Origin: Albidovulum inexpectatum
Lineage (GTDB): Bacteria; Pseudomonadota; Alphaproteobacteria; Rhodobacterales; Rhodobacteraceae
Direction of reading: 5' to 3'
Assembly (NCBI RefSeq): GCF_002927635.1
Contig: NZ_PRDS01000001.1
Location: forward strand, 372,001-436,000
Length of the DNA: 64,000 bases
Shown piece by piece: positions 53,197 through 61,754 of the stretch. Both the position numbers and the translations under genes were made by a program. The notes beneath the pieces were generated by a model. It ran no database searches, was not told where the DNA came from, and was given only the letters and a program-made list of their open reading frames with translations. How positions within the stretch are numbered: position 1 is the stretch's first letter; the number at the start of each line of letters is the position of its first letter.

Positions 53197-54169
53197 GCCC
53201 TCTGGCGACCGCGAAAGGTTCCTTGCCACCGCGCGCCGGGTGATCGAGATCGAGGCGCGCGGCCTGGCGGCTCTGGCCGACAGCCTTGGCGACAGCTTCT
53301 CGGCCGCGATCGACCTGATCCTGAAGGCGCGGGGCCGCGTGATCGTCTCGGGCATGGGCAAGTCGGGACATGTCGGGCGCAAGATCGCGGCGACGCTTGC
53401 TTCGACCGGCACGCCCGCGCAGTTCGTGCATCCGGCCGAGGCCAGCCATGGCGATTTGGGCATGGTGACCGAATCGGACGTGGCGCTGGTCCTGTCCAAT
53501 TCGGGCGAGACGCCCGAACTGTCCGACATCATCGCCCATACGCGGCGCTTCTCGATCCCGCTGATCGGCGTCGCCAGCCGGCCCGAATCGACCCTTCTGC
53601 GGCAATCCGACGTGGCAATCGTCCTGCCGCGCGCCGAAGAGGCTTGTGGCCAGGGGATCGTACCCACGACCTCGACCACGATGACGCTTGCCCTGGGCGA
53701 CGCGATCGCCGTGGCGCTGATGGAGCATCGCCGCTTCACGCCCGAACATTTCCGCACCTTCCATCCGGGCGGCAAGCTGGGCGCGCGGCTATTGAAGGTC
53801 GCCGATCTGATGCATGTCGGCGAGGCGCTGCCGCTGGTCGGCGAAGCCACTCCGATGACCGACACGCTGGTCGAAATGAGCCGCAAGGGCTTTGGCGTGG
53901 TGGGTGTGACCAATACCGAGGGCCGGCTGGTGGGGATCATCACCGATGGCGACCTTCGGCGTCACATGCAGGGCCTGCTGGAACGCAGCGCGGCCGAAGT
54001 GATGACCCGCGATCCGCGCACCGTCGCGCCCGATGCGGTTGCCGAGACGGCTGTCGCGATCATGCGCGAACGACGGATCACCTGCCTTTTCGTCGTTTCG
54101 CCCGATGGACCGGGCCGGCCCGAGGGCTTGCTGCACATTCACGACTGTCTGCGCGCGGGCGTGGTGTAA
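53171..54169 (+). CDS. kdsD: Arabinose-5-phosphate isomerase (KdsD/KpsF/GutQ family)
   Basis: 332 aa. SIS domain with VIVSGMGKSGHVGRKIAATLASTG (near 58-81), SHGDLGMV and VLSNSGETPELSDI (near 115), then two CBS motifs (IEGRLVGIITDGDLRRHM near 255 and the last 50 residues). It converts ribulose 5-phosphate to arabinose 5-phosphate for Kdo. The likely start is the ATG at 53171 within the end of the RNase D-like gene; the ATG at 53168 is one codon earlier and a GTG at 53177 is also possible. It stands directly before lptC. Confidence 0.93.
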   Translation: MPVTSSCTEPSGDRERFLATARRVIEIEARGLAALADSLGDSFSAAIDLILKARGRVIVSGMGKSGHVGRKIAATLASTGTPAQFVHPAEASHGDLGMVTESDVALVLSNSGETPELSDIIAHTRRFSIPLIGVASRPESTLLRQSDVAIVLPRAEEACGQGIVPTTSTTMTLALGDAIAVALMEHRRFTPEHFRTFHPGGKLGARLLKVADLMHVGEALPLVGEATPMTDTLVEMSRKGFGVVGVTNTEGRLVGIITDGDLRRHMQGLLERSAAEVMTRDPRTVAPDAVAETAVAIMRERRITCLFVVSPDGPGRPEGLLHIHDCLRAGVV

Positions 54170-54173
54170 CGCC

Positions 54174-54797
54174 ATGGCACGGCCGGACAATCCGCATTCC
54201 CGGCTGGTATTCTGGCTGAAGATCGCCCTGCCCCTGGTGGCGCTGGCGCTTCTATCCTCGATGTTCCTGCTGGCGCGCAGCCCGCAGCGCGGAACCCCGC
54301 CACCAGTTTCGCCCGAGGAGCTGGCCGCGCTGATCCGCGAGCAGCGCCTGCGCAATCCCGAATATGCCGGCGTGACCAAGGACGGCGCCGCCCTGCGCGT
54401 CTCGGCCGATCTGGCGCGGGCGCCGGGCGGTGGCGGTGCCGGCCAGTCAGCGCCGTCCGAGGCCAGCGCCGAAGGTGTTGCGGCCGATTACGCGCTTCCC
54501 GATGGACGGCACATCACCATCCTGGCGGGGCAGGCCCTGATGGACCGCGCCGACAGGGTCCTGCGCATGGCCGAAGGCGTCGAGATCGTGACCAGCACGG
54601 CCTGGCGGCTGACCACCCAGACGCTTCAGGCCGCGCTGGACCGCACGCGGCTGGTCTCGGACGGATTGGTCCAGGCCGAAGCCCCGTTCGGCACCCTGAC
54701 GGGAGGAAGAATGGAGATCCGGCGCGAAGGCGAGACATATCTTCTGGTCTTCACCGACGGGGTGAAGCTGATATACCAACCTCGTAAACAGGAGTGA
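54174..54797 (+). CDS. lptC: LPS export ABC transporter periplasmic protein LptC
   Basis: 207 aa. One N-terminal membrane helix (LVFWLKIALPLVALALLSSMFLLA, about 11-34) is followed by a beta-jellyroll with LRNPEYAGVTKDGAALRVSADLARA and a C-terminal GGRMEIRREGETYLLVFTDGVKLIY. LptC bridges the LptB2FG transporter to LptA. Located 4 bp after kdsD. The ATG at 54174 matches the start of the membrane anchor; the open frame upstream is antisense noise. Confidence 0.88.
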   Translation: MARPDNPHSRLVFWLKIALPLVALALLSSMFLLARSPQRGTPPPVSPEELAALIREQRLRNPEYAGVTKDGAALRVSADLARAPGGGGAGQSAPSEASAEGVAADYALPDGRHITILAGQALMDRADRVLRMAEGVEIVTSTAWRLTTQTLQAALDRTRLVSDGLVQAEAPFGTLTGGRMEIRREGETYLLVFTDGVKLIYQPRKQE

Positions 54798-54799
54798 TC

Positions 54800-55306
54800 A
54801 TGCCCCGCCCTCGCCTTGCCGTCGCGCTTGCCTTGACCCTTGTCGTCCTGACGGGGATCGCGGGCGCGTTGCATGCGCAGGGCACGGCAATATCGTTCGG
54901 CGGATTGCGGGCGGATACCAGCCAGCCCGTCGAGGTCACCGCCGACAGCCTGACCGTCGATCAGGGCACCGGCACGGCGGTCTTTTCCGGCAATGTGATC
55001 GTCTCGCAGGGCGCAATGCGCCTGTCCGCGCAGACTTTGCGCGTGGAATATGCCACGGGGGACCAGAGCCGCATCGAGCGGCTGGTCGCCTCCGGCGGGG
55101 TCACCCTGGCCGCCGGCGCAGACGCGGCCGAAGCGCGCGAGGCCACATATGAGGTGGCGCGGGGGACCGTGGAGCTCGTGGGCGACGTGCTGCTGACCCA
55201 GGGGCAAAGCACGATCGCGGGTCAGCGTCTGGTCGTCGATCTGGCCACCGGCACCGGCCGGATGGAGGGACGCGTGCGCACCATCCTGGTTCCGGGGGGG
55301 CAGTGA
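54800..55306 (+). CDS. lptA: LPS transport periplasmic protein LptA
   Basis: 168 aa. Signal peptide to about residue 27 (LHAQG), then the OstA domain: PVEVTADSLTVDQGTGTAVFSGNVIVSQG (near 43-71) and a repeating beta pattern. It forms the periplasmic bridge that carries LPS to the outer membrane. ATG at 54800 with AGGAG 6 nt upstream. It overlaps the end of lptC in effect (2 bp gap). Confidence 0.93.
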   Translation: MPRPRLAVALALTLVVLTGIAGALHAQGTAISFGGLRADTSQPVEVTADSLTVDQGTGTAVFSGNVIVSQGAMRLSAQTLRVEYATGDQSRIERLVASGGVTLAAGADAAEAREATYEVARGTVELVGDVLLTQGQSTIAGQRLVVDLATGTGRMEGRVRTILVPGGQ

Positions 55307-56067
55307 TGCCGGGCCTGCCCGACCTGGTCGCAAGGGATGGCGGCGCCGGACTGTCGGTGCGCAACCTGCGCAAGTCCTATCGGCGCCGACCGGTCATCCG
55401 CGATGTCTCGATCGAGCTGGCGCGCGGCGAGGTCGTGGCGCTGCTTGGCCCGAACGGATCGGGCAAGACGACGTGCTTTTACAACATCGCCGGGCTCATC
55501 CGCCCCGATGCCGGCCAGGTGCTGATCGACGGGATGGATGTCACGCTGCTGCCCATGTATCGCCGGGCGCGGCTGGGCATCGGATATCTGCCGCAGGAAG
55601 TGTCGATCTTTCGAGGCCTTTCGGTCGAAGACAACATCATGGCGATTCTTGAAATCGTCGAAAGCGACATCCACAAGCGGCGCGAACGGCTTGAGGAACT
55701 GCTGTCGGATTTCTCGATCACCCATCTGCGCCGCGCTCCGGCGCTGGCGCTGTCGGGCGGCGAACGCAGGCGGGTCGAGATTGCCCGCTGCCTGGCCTCG
55801 AACCCGAAATACCTGTTGCTGGACGAACCCTTTGCCGGGGTCGATCCGATCTCGGTCAGCGAAATCCGCGATCTGGTGCACGATCTGAAATCGCGGGGCA
55901 TCGGCGTGCTGATCACCGACCACAATGTGCGCGAGACGCTGGAAATCGTCGATCGAGCCTATATCCTGCATGATGGCCGCGTTCTGATGAGCGGCACCGC
56001 AGACGAGGTCGTGCGCGATGACAATGTCCGACGCGTCTATCTTGGCCAGAACTTCCGCATTTCGTGA
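55306..56067 (+). CDS. lptB: LPS export ABC transporter ATP-binding protein LptB
   Basis: 253 aa. Walker A LLGPNGSGKTTCFYNIAGLI (near 46-65), Q-loop YLPQEVSIFRGLSVEDNIMA (near 97), signature LALSGGERRRVEIARCLA (near 145), Walker B YLLLDEPFAGVDPI (near 167) and switch His in TDHNVRETL (near 200). It drives LPS extraction with LptF and LptG. ATG at 55306 overlaps the lptA stop (TGATG). Confidence 0.96.
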   Translation: MPGLPDLVARDGGAGLSVRNLRKSYRRRPVIRDVSIELARGEVVALLGPNGSGKTTCFYNIAGLIRPDAGQVLIDGMDVTLLPMYRRARLGIGYLPQEVSIFRGLSVEDNIMAILEIVESDIHKRRERLEELLSDFSITHLRRAPALALSGGERRRVEIARCLASNPKYLLLDEPFAGVDPISVSEIRDLVHDLKSRGIGVLITDHNVRETLEIVDRAYILHDGRVLMSGTADEVVRDDNVRRVYLGQNFRIS

Positions 56068-56097
56068 CACGCGCCGAGGCGCTGCCAGAGGCCGGGG

Positions 56098-57417
56098 ATG
56101 AGCCTTGCCCCGCGGACACGGCAGACCCTGACGACGCGGCTTGCGCTCAGCCCCGGAATGCGCCGCTCGCTTGCCCTGCTGCGCCTGCCCCTGCCCGATC
56201 TGCACGAAGACCTGGCCCACGAGGCCGAAACGAACCCGTTTCTGGCCTTTCGCCCCGGTCGCCTTCCGGGTGCCGCGCTCGACGCCGCCCTTGCCACGAC
56301 GGCCGCGGGGGAATCGATCGCGCAAAGCCTGGCCCATCAGATTCGGATGCAGGGCCTGGACCGGACCACCGAAGCCGTGGCCCTGTTCCTGGTCGAGGAG
56401 CTGCGCGAAGACGGCTATCTGGATGTGGAACTTGACGAGATCGCCGAACGGTTCGGCCTGGAGCATGCGGTTCTTGATCGCGCGGTGGCAGCCCTGCAGG
56501 CATGCGAGCCGACCGGGATCGGCGCCCGCTCGGCCGAGGAATTCATGGCGCTATCGCTGCGCGAGACCGGGATATCGCCGGATCTGGCGCAGCGGCTTTG
56601 CCAGCGGCTGACCGAGCTGGCCGAAGGCCGCTGGTCCGCCTTGCGCCGCGACACCGGCCTGCCGGTGCGCGAACTGGAGCGAATCGCCGATTTTCTGAGA
56701 TCCCTGCCGTCGGCGCCGCTGCAGGCCGAGGGCGACCCCGCATTGCCGATGATCCCGGAAATCGCAATCCAGCGCAGCCCCGACGGCCTGCTGTCGGTCC
56801 GGCCGGTGGCCGAGGCGTGGCCCGCGGTTCGCGTGCGGCGCCTGCCGGATGAGGCCCAATCGAACGCCGATCTGGTCGCCCTGCACCGGCGGGCGGTCGA
56901 AATCGCATCGGCGCTTTCGGCGCGATCGGCGACGCTGATTCGGATCGGCGAGCTGATCGCGCACGAGCAGGCCGAATTCTTCATCGGCGGGTTCGAGCGC
57001 ATCAAACCGATGACGCGACGCGATGTCGCCTCCGCCCTGTCGCTGCACCCATCGACGGTCGGACGGGCGATCGCGGGCAAGGCCCTGGAGTTCGAGGGAC
57101 GCGTGTTCGCGCTTGCAACCTTCTTTTCCCGATCGGTGCCGGGCAACGACACCGGCAACGGCCCGGCGCCTTCGGCATTCGATGTCCAGCGGCGCATCCG
57201 TCAGCTGATTGCCGCCGAATCCCCCGACGCCCCCCTTGCGGACGAGACGATCCGCGCCCAGTTGAAGAATGAAGGCGTTGACATGGCACGTCGAACTGTC
57301 GCCAAATATCGCAAATGCATGCGCATACCCTCATCCCACGGGCGACGGCGCCCAAAAGGCACCCCAAACGGGGCTGTGGCGGACTGCAGGCATTTGAAAA
57401 ACCAAAAGAATCCGTAA
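56098..57417 (+). CDS. rpoN: RNA polymerase sigma-54 factor
   Basis: 439 aa. Region I begins TRLALSPGMRRSLALLRLP (near 13); region III has the core-binding domain and an HTH DVASALSLHPSTVGRAIAGK; the RpoN box ARRTVAKYR is at about residues 397-405. The consensus tenth residue Glu is Lys here. There is a long tail of about 34 residues after the box, some basic. Sigma-54 needs enhancer-binding ATPases for nitrogen and other regulons. lptB-rpoN-hpf-ptsN is a common gene order. Confidence 0.94.
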   Translation: MSLAPRTRQTLTTRLALSPGMRRSLALLRLPLPDLHEDLAHEAETNPFLAFRPGRLPGAALDAALATTAAGESIAQSLAHQIRMQGLDRTTEAVALFLVEELREDGYLDVELDEIAERFGLEHAVLDRAVAALQACEPTGIGARSAEEFMALSLRETGISPDLAQRLCQRLTELAEGRWSALRRDTGLPVRELERIADFLRSLPSAPLQAEGDPALPMIPEIAIQRSPDGLLSVRPVAEAWPAVRVRRLPDEAQSNADLVALHRRAVEIASALSARSATLIRIGELIAHEQAEFFIGGFERIKPMTRRDVASALSLHPSTVGRAIAGKALEFEGRVFALATFFSRSVPGNDTGNGPAPSAFDVQRRIRQLIAAESPDAPLADETIRAQLKNEGVDMARRTVAKYRKCMRIPSSHGRRRPKGTPNGAVADCRHLKNQKNP

Positions 57418-57476
57418 AGCATACCCATCGGCGGCCCTGCCGCTGAACCGGGTGTGCAAAACTCACAGGAGGTGTC

Positions 57477-58052
57477 ATGCGATACAAGATCAGTGGCCGG
57501 CAAATCGAGATCGGCGAAGCGCTTCAGACCCATGTGAAGAGCGAACTGACCGAGACGCTGGAGAAATATTCCCTGCGTCCGACGGATGGCACCGTGATCT
57601 TTTCGCGCGATGCGCATTACTTCGTCTGCGAGGCAACGGTGCACCTGTCCACCGGGCTGAACGTCTCGGCCAAGGGCCGCGCGACCGAGATCTATGCCGC
57701 TTTCGAGGATTGCCGCGAAAAGATGGACAAGCAGCTGCGCCGCTACAAGCGTCGCCTGCGGGACCACCACCGCGAACGCGCACAGCCGGTTGAATTTGCC
57801 GAAGCCTCCATGTATGTGCTCGCCGCGAATGGAGAAGCGGCCGAGGCCGAGCCCGAGGACTTGCAGCCCATCATCATCGCCGAGACGGAAACGCGGATTC
57901 CTTCGCTTTCGGTCGGCGAGGCGGTGATGCAGATGGAACTGGCAGGGGCGCCGCTTCTTGTGTTTCGGGACGAAAAGACCGGTGGCGTGGGTGTCGTCCA
58001 CCGCCGGGAAGATGGGAACATTGGCTGGATCGACACCTCGGCCAACAGATAG
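57477..58052 (+). CDS. hpf: Long ribosome hibernation promoting factor
   Basis: 191 aa. The N-terminal S30AE/HPF domain (MRYKISGRQIEIGEALQTHVKSEL; DCREKMDKQLRRYKRRLRDHH near 80-100) is joined by a linker to a C-terminal dimerisation domain (SVGEAVMQMELAGAPLLVFRDEKTGGVGVVHRREDGNIGWID). Long HPF makes inactive 100S ribosomes in stationary phase. Consensus RBS AGGAGG before the ATG at 57477. It is in the conserved rpoN-hpf-ptsN order. Confidence 0.95.
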   Translation: MRYKISGRQIEIGEALQTHVKSELTETLEKYSLRPTDGTVIFSRDAHYFVCEATVHLSTGLNVSAKGRATEIYAAFEDCREKMDKQLRRYKRRLRDHHRERAQPVEFAEASMYVLAANGEAAEAEPEDLQPIIIAETETRIPSLSVGEAVMQMELAGAPLLVFRDEKTGGVGVVHRREDGNIGWIDTSANR

Positions 58053-58088
58053 GGCACCGGTTGAACGGTGCATGAACGGTTAGGACAG

Positions 58089-58553
58089 ATGGACATATCC
58101 AGTTTCCTGGACCCGGCGGCTGTTCGGGTCCTGTCTCAGGCCAGCAGCAAGAAGCGGCTTTTTCACGAGCTCGCCGAAACGGCGCACACGGTCTATGGCA
58201 TCGACAGTGCAGAGGCCGTGGACGCCCTGCAGGAACGTGAAAGCCTTGGGCCGACGGGTGTCGGGCATGGCGTTGCCTTGCCGCATGCGCGGCTGGAAAA
58301 CCTCGATCGTGTCGTGGGTGTGTTCATCAAGCTCGAGAAACCGCTGGATTTCGACTCGATCGATCGCCAGCCGGTCGATCTGATCTTTGGCCTGTTCGCG
58401 CCGAAGGATTCGGGGGTCGAGCACCTCAAGGCCCTGGCAACGGTATCGCGCACGCTGCGCGACGAAGCCATCTGCGCCAAGCTGCGCGCCAATGACGCAC
58501 CGGCAACGCTGCATGCGATCATGACCGAATCGCAGGCCAGCAAGGCTGCCTGA
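58089..58553 (+). CDS. ptsN: Nitrogen PTS EIIA component PtsN
   Basis: 154 aa. The phosphorylated His lies in GVALPHARLENLDRV (near 62-76). The rest matches the EIIA-Ntr fold with PVDLIFGLFAPKDSGVEHLKALATVSRTL. It links nitrogen status to potassium uptake and other targets through the PtsP-Npr relay. ATG at 58089; the frame is open to 58068 upstream, which is not favoured. A strong terminator follows. Confidence 0.95.
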   Translation: MDISSFLDPAAVRVLSQASSKKRLFHELAETAHTVYGIDSAEAVDALQERESLGPTGVGHGVALPHARLENLDRVVGVFIKLEKPLDFDSIDRQPVDLIFGLFAPKDSGVEHLKALATVSRTLRDEAICAKLRANDAPATLHAIMTESQASKAA

Positions 58554-58567
58554 TCGCTGCCCCAACC

Positions 58568-58609
58568 AAATCGGACGGGCGCCGGCCAAGGCCGGCGCCC
58601 GATCGATTT
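58568..58609 (+). terminator. Terminator after ptsN
   Basis: GGGCGCCGGCC and GGCCGGCGCCC form a perfect 11-bp stem with a 2-nt loop at 58577-58600. Flanking AAATCG/CGATTT can extend it. Weak T run (GATTTG) on the plus strand. It may also serve the minus-strand sulfotransferase gene that ends at 58620. Confidence 0.75.
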
Positions 58610-58619
58610 GCGCTGGCCG

Positions 58620-60032
58620 CTAAAGCCGCCAGCGGCCGAAGCCAAGGACCAGGTAATCCCTGGGCCAGGCTGCGCGGGCGGCGTCCTCGATCTCTTCGTC
58701 GGCCACAGCCTTGGCGGGATGGGGTGCCAGCTGCTCGAGAGCCGCAGGCGGTTCGCCCGGCCTGACGCCGACACTGCGCGCCAGCTGAGCAAGGTTGCGG
58801 TGCAGCTCCTCCTCTCGGCAGACCAGATCGGGAGGGGCGAATTGCGAAAATCCCTGGATCACGCCGATCTGGCTGGCCCAGAGCAGGTCCTGACGAACGG
58901 CCGTCTGGCCATTCAGGTTGGCCTTCACGAAGCGCAGGAAGGCCAGCAGCATCGCGCGCCATTCGTCCGGCGCAATCGGCGCATCCCGCGCATCCTCTTC
59001 GGGCAGCGCCACGTCGTGGTGGGACCGCAAGATCGCGCGGATGTCGGCCAGATCGTCGCGCCGCAGCAATGCGGCAAGGCATTCATTCGCGCGCGTGACG
59101 GGATGACGCAGGACGGTGAAGAATCTGTGACGCGGATTGCGCCGCAGCCAGGTCCGCAGGGTCTTTTGCGAGAATCCTTCGACAAGCCCGGGTTCATCCC
59201 CCAGCCCTGCAAGCCAGTCGCGCAGCGGTCGATCGCAGTTGGGCAGGATCGGCATGAAGACCAGCCCCGCCCCGCGCGCCGCCACGTGACGCGGCACGCC
59301 GGGGCCCCGGCGCGGTTCGAAATTCGGGGTGCGCGACAGATTGGCCCAGTCGATTTCCTTCAGCGCGGCGCGCATCTCGCCGGGGTTTCGGACCTTGTCT
59401 TCGGGCGGCTCGGGGTTCTGTCGGATCATTCCGGGCGCAAGCGTAGCGACACGCGACTCGACCCCAAGAAAGGACAGCAGGCCATTTATCACGTCGACTT
59501 CCAGCGCGTCTTCGTAATCCAGGTAAAAGGCCGTCTGTCCCGTCACCTGCAATGCCCGAAGAACGCGCAGCTGGAATTCCTGCCGTTCCCGCAGGAAGGC
59601 CTCGAACTCGGCCGGCTTGAAGGGTGGTTTCCATTCGATCCGGTCACGCACGTCGCTCAGCCGCCAGCGATTGGTGTTATAGGCGATCTTCAGGCTGACA
59701 TAGGAATCCACCGGGTTGCGGGTCAGCACGATCTTTGCGCAGCGCGGATCGTTCAGAAAGCTGTCCACGACCCGGGGATCGTGGTCGAAGAAGAACCGGA
59801 ACCCGTTCAGGCCCGGCGCATTGCGGATCCGGTCAAGCAGGGCAAGCGGGTTCTTGATTCGCTCGGGCATGGTCATGCCCAGAAGCCGTCTGGCGCCCGG
59901 CCTTCCAAGATGATCCGGGTTGAAGGCTTCGCCGTGGCAATGGATGTCCTCGACCTGCTCCAGCGTCGCCTCCAGCAGGTTGGAACCGGTGCGCATCTCG
60001 GCGAGAATCACGAAATAGTCGAAGCGCTGCAT
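58620..60032 (-). CDS. Two-part sulfotransferase-like protein
   Basis: 470 aa. The N-terminal domain is a classical sulfotransferase: LAEMRTGSNLLEATLEQ (near 10-26) is the phosphosulfate loop and KIVLTRNPVDSYVSLKIAYNT (near 100-120) the 3'-phosphate site. A second half starts near 260 (LVFMPILPNCDRPLRDWLAGL) and has its own HRFFTVLRHPVTRANECLAALL (near 315), a second Arg-containing strand. This looks like a duplicated or fused sulfotransferase in which only the first has an obvious P-loop. The acceptor is unknown. Next to a GT14-like transferase (10 bp apart). Confidence 0.75.
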   Translation of the reverse strand: MQRFDYFVILAEMRTGSNLLEATLEQVEDIHCHGEAFNPDHLGRPGARRLLGMTMPERIKNPLALLDRIRNAPGLNGFRFFFDHDPRVVDSFLNDPRCAKIVLTRNPVDSYVSLKIAYNTNRWRLSDVRDRIEWKPPFKPAEFEAFLRERQEFQLRVLRALQVTGQTAFYLDYEDALEVDVINGLLSFLGVESRVATLAPGMIRQNPEPPEDKVRNPGEMRAALKEIDWANLSRTPNFEPRRGPGVPRHVAARGAGLVFMPILPNCDRPLRDWLAGLGDEPGLVEGFSQKTLRTWLRRNPRHRFFTVLRHPVTRANECLAALLRRDDLADIRAILRSHHDVALPEEDARDAPIAPDEWRAMLLAFLRFVKANLNGQTAVRQDLLWASQIGVIQGFSQFAPPDLVCREEELHRNLAQLARSVGVRPGEPPAALEQLAPHPAKAVADEEIEDAARAAWPRDYLVLGFGRWRL

Positions 60033-60041
60033 TGGGCCTTC

Positions 60042-61754
60042 CTATTGCACGATCCTGGGGCGATCGGACGTTCTGCCAACCGGATGCGGGCGGACGGCAG
60101 GGAAATCGCCGATCAGCTTTGGCTGCATCCCGGCATTCTTCAGCCGTTGCAGGAATTCGGGCAGCCCCCCCAGATCGACCATGCGCGGCACTTCGGTCAC
60201 GGCGGGAAAACCGCGCGGCAGGATCTCGTCCAGGATTTCCTGCAAGGGTTCGATCGGGTTTTCGACCATGTCTGCCAGCGACCAGATGCGCACCCGCGCC
60301 TTGACATACATCGACCGCAAGATGTCCACATGGTGGCTTTCGATGCGTTGAAGACGCGCCGCCTCGGCCTTGATCGTGGCGAAATCATCCTCGCGCTGCA
60401 TCAGCGGAATCACCCAGGCACCGGTGATGACCGAAATCTGCGCGTTCGCATCCGTGGCCATGAACCAGTTGCAGGCCTGATTGTCGCGCGGGCTGAACTG
60501 GAAACACTGACGTTCGCCACGATTGTTCCATATCAGGTTGGTCAGAAAGGCGCGCGGGTTGTAGTCGCGCAAGGCGGCAGAATCGCTCAGACAGCCCTTG
60601 AATATGCGTGCGCCACCGGCGAACTCGGCCCGGCCGGGGGCAAAGAGGTGGCCGTGGACACGATGCCCCGTAACCTTTGTCAGCCAGCTGTCGAAATCCT
60701 CGAACAGATCCGAGAACCCGTGAAAGACCGAATATGGACCGGCGGTCTTGCCGTTCTCATGGTCCTGTCTGGGAAAACGGCTTTGCATGTACAGGCCCGG
60801 TCGGCCGCGCATCCGACGTTCGACCGCGCGTGAAAACAGCCTGTCGATCCGCCCGGGATCCGGATCGGCGCGCGTCCGTCCGCTTGGGTCAGCGGAAAGA
60901 AATGCCTGGTACAGCCGATCCGCGCCGGGCCAGATCTTGCGCGCAAAGAAGCAGTCCGACCTGCGAAGAAGCTGCAGGTGGTCGTCATAGAAGATGTGCG
61001 GCCGGCCGTTGACGTCGAACTTGGACAGCGTCAGCGAACGGCTTTCGATCCTGTCGGACCAGCGCCGCGCCATGGTCTGGAAATAGCTTTCATCGGGAAT
61101 CCAGACCCAGCGGAAAAACCTGTCGATCCGCGTCCGATCGGGGTCATCCAGGATCGCAGACAAGGTCCTGCGCGTCAGGCACCACCACTGGCTGCCCAGA
61201 TGGGGCACGATCCCGTCCGGCAAGCGGCGGCGGACGCCCAGTCTTCTTTGCAGGCTGACAGACAGATCGAACAGCTTTCGCTGCGACCGCCAGTTGAAGG
61301 GGAAGTACAGCGAAAACCGCTCGGCCTCGAGCCCGCCGACCGTCCAGTTCACGTCCGGCGTCGTGACGCTCTCGATGAAGTCGGTATCGGGTCGCGCATC
61401 GAGATAGTCGATCAGCTCGGCAACCGGACGAAGCGGCAGGCAGGCCCCCGAGCACAGATAGACATGGCGCACCGATGGGTGACGGTCGAGCATCTGCCGC
61501 GCGGCCGATCGTGTCGCCGAGACAAGACCGAACGACCCCCATTCGCACGCATGCCGCGGGGAAAAGCTGACGCAGTCCAGATCCGACAGCTCTGCGACCA
61601 GCCGCGAAAATCGTGGTGCGGGCACGCGGGCATCTACATGGATCACGATCGGGCAGCCTGCCTGCGCCAGATGGCGCGCAACCTGCGCCGCCCGGTGGAG
61701 TGCCGTGTGGCACAACATCACGAAGCCCAGCCGCGCATCGCATGTCGCAGTCAT
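60042..61754 (-). CDS. GT14-like (core-2/I-branching) glycosyltransferase with C-terminal extension
   Basis: 570 aa from ATG 61754. The N terminus LGFVMLCHTALHRAAQVARHL (residues 8-28), VHVDARVPAPRF, WGSFGLVSATRSAARQML and YLCSGACLPLRPVAELIDYL (near 100) match the beta-1,6-N-acetylglucosaminyltransferase-like family. The C-terminal 250 residues form a separate region like DUF5927. It probably adds a sugar to a surface glycan. Overlaps the GT2-like gene by 4 bp (ATGA). Confidence 0.78.
   Translation of the reverse strand: MTATCDARLGFVMLCHTALHRAAQVARHLAQAGCPIVIHVDARVPAPRFSRLVAELSDLDCVSFSPRHACEWGSFGLVSATRSAARQMLDRHPSVRHVYLCSGACLPLRPVAELIDYLDARPDTDFIESVTTPDVNWTVGGLEAERFSLYFPFNWRSQRKLFDLSVSLQRRLGVRRRLPDGIVPHLGSQWWCLTRRTLSAILDDPDRTRIDRFFRWVWIPDESYFQTMARRWSDRIESRSLTLSKFDVNGRPHIFYDDHLQLLRRSDCFFARKIWPGADRLYQAFLSADPSGRTRADPDPGRIDRLFSRAVERRMRGRPGLYMQSRFPRQDHENGKTAGPYSVFHGFSDLFEDFDSWLTKVTGHRVHGHLFAPGRAEFAGGARIFKGCLSDSAALRDYNPRAFLTNLIWNNRGERQCFQFSPRDNQACNWFMATDANAQISVITGAWVIPLMQREDDFATIKAEAARLQRIESHHVDILRSMYVKARVRIWSLADMVENPIEPLQEILDEILPRGFPAVTEVPRMVDLGGLPEFLQRLKNAGMQPKLIGDFPAVRPHPVGRTSDRPRIVQ

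Noticed and set aside
58608-60833. 741-codon plus-strand frame across the sulfotransferase/GT14 genes
   Set aside because: It crosses two real genes in antisense; composition is Gln/Gly/Arg-rich and has no start region with an SD.
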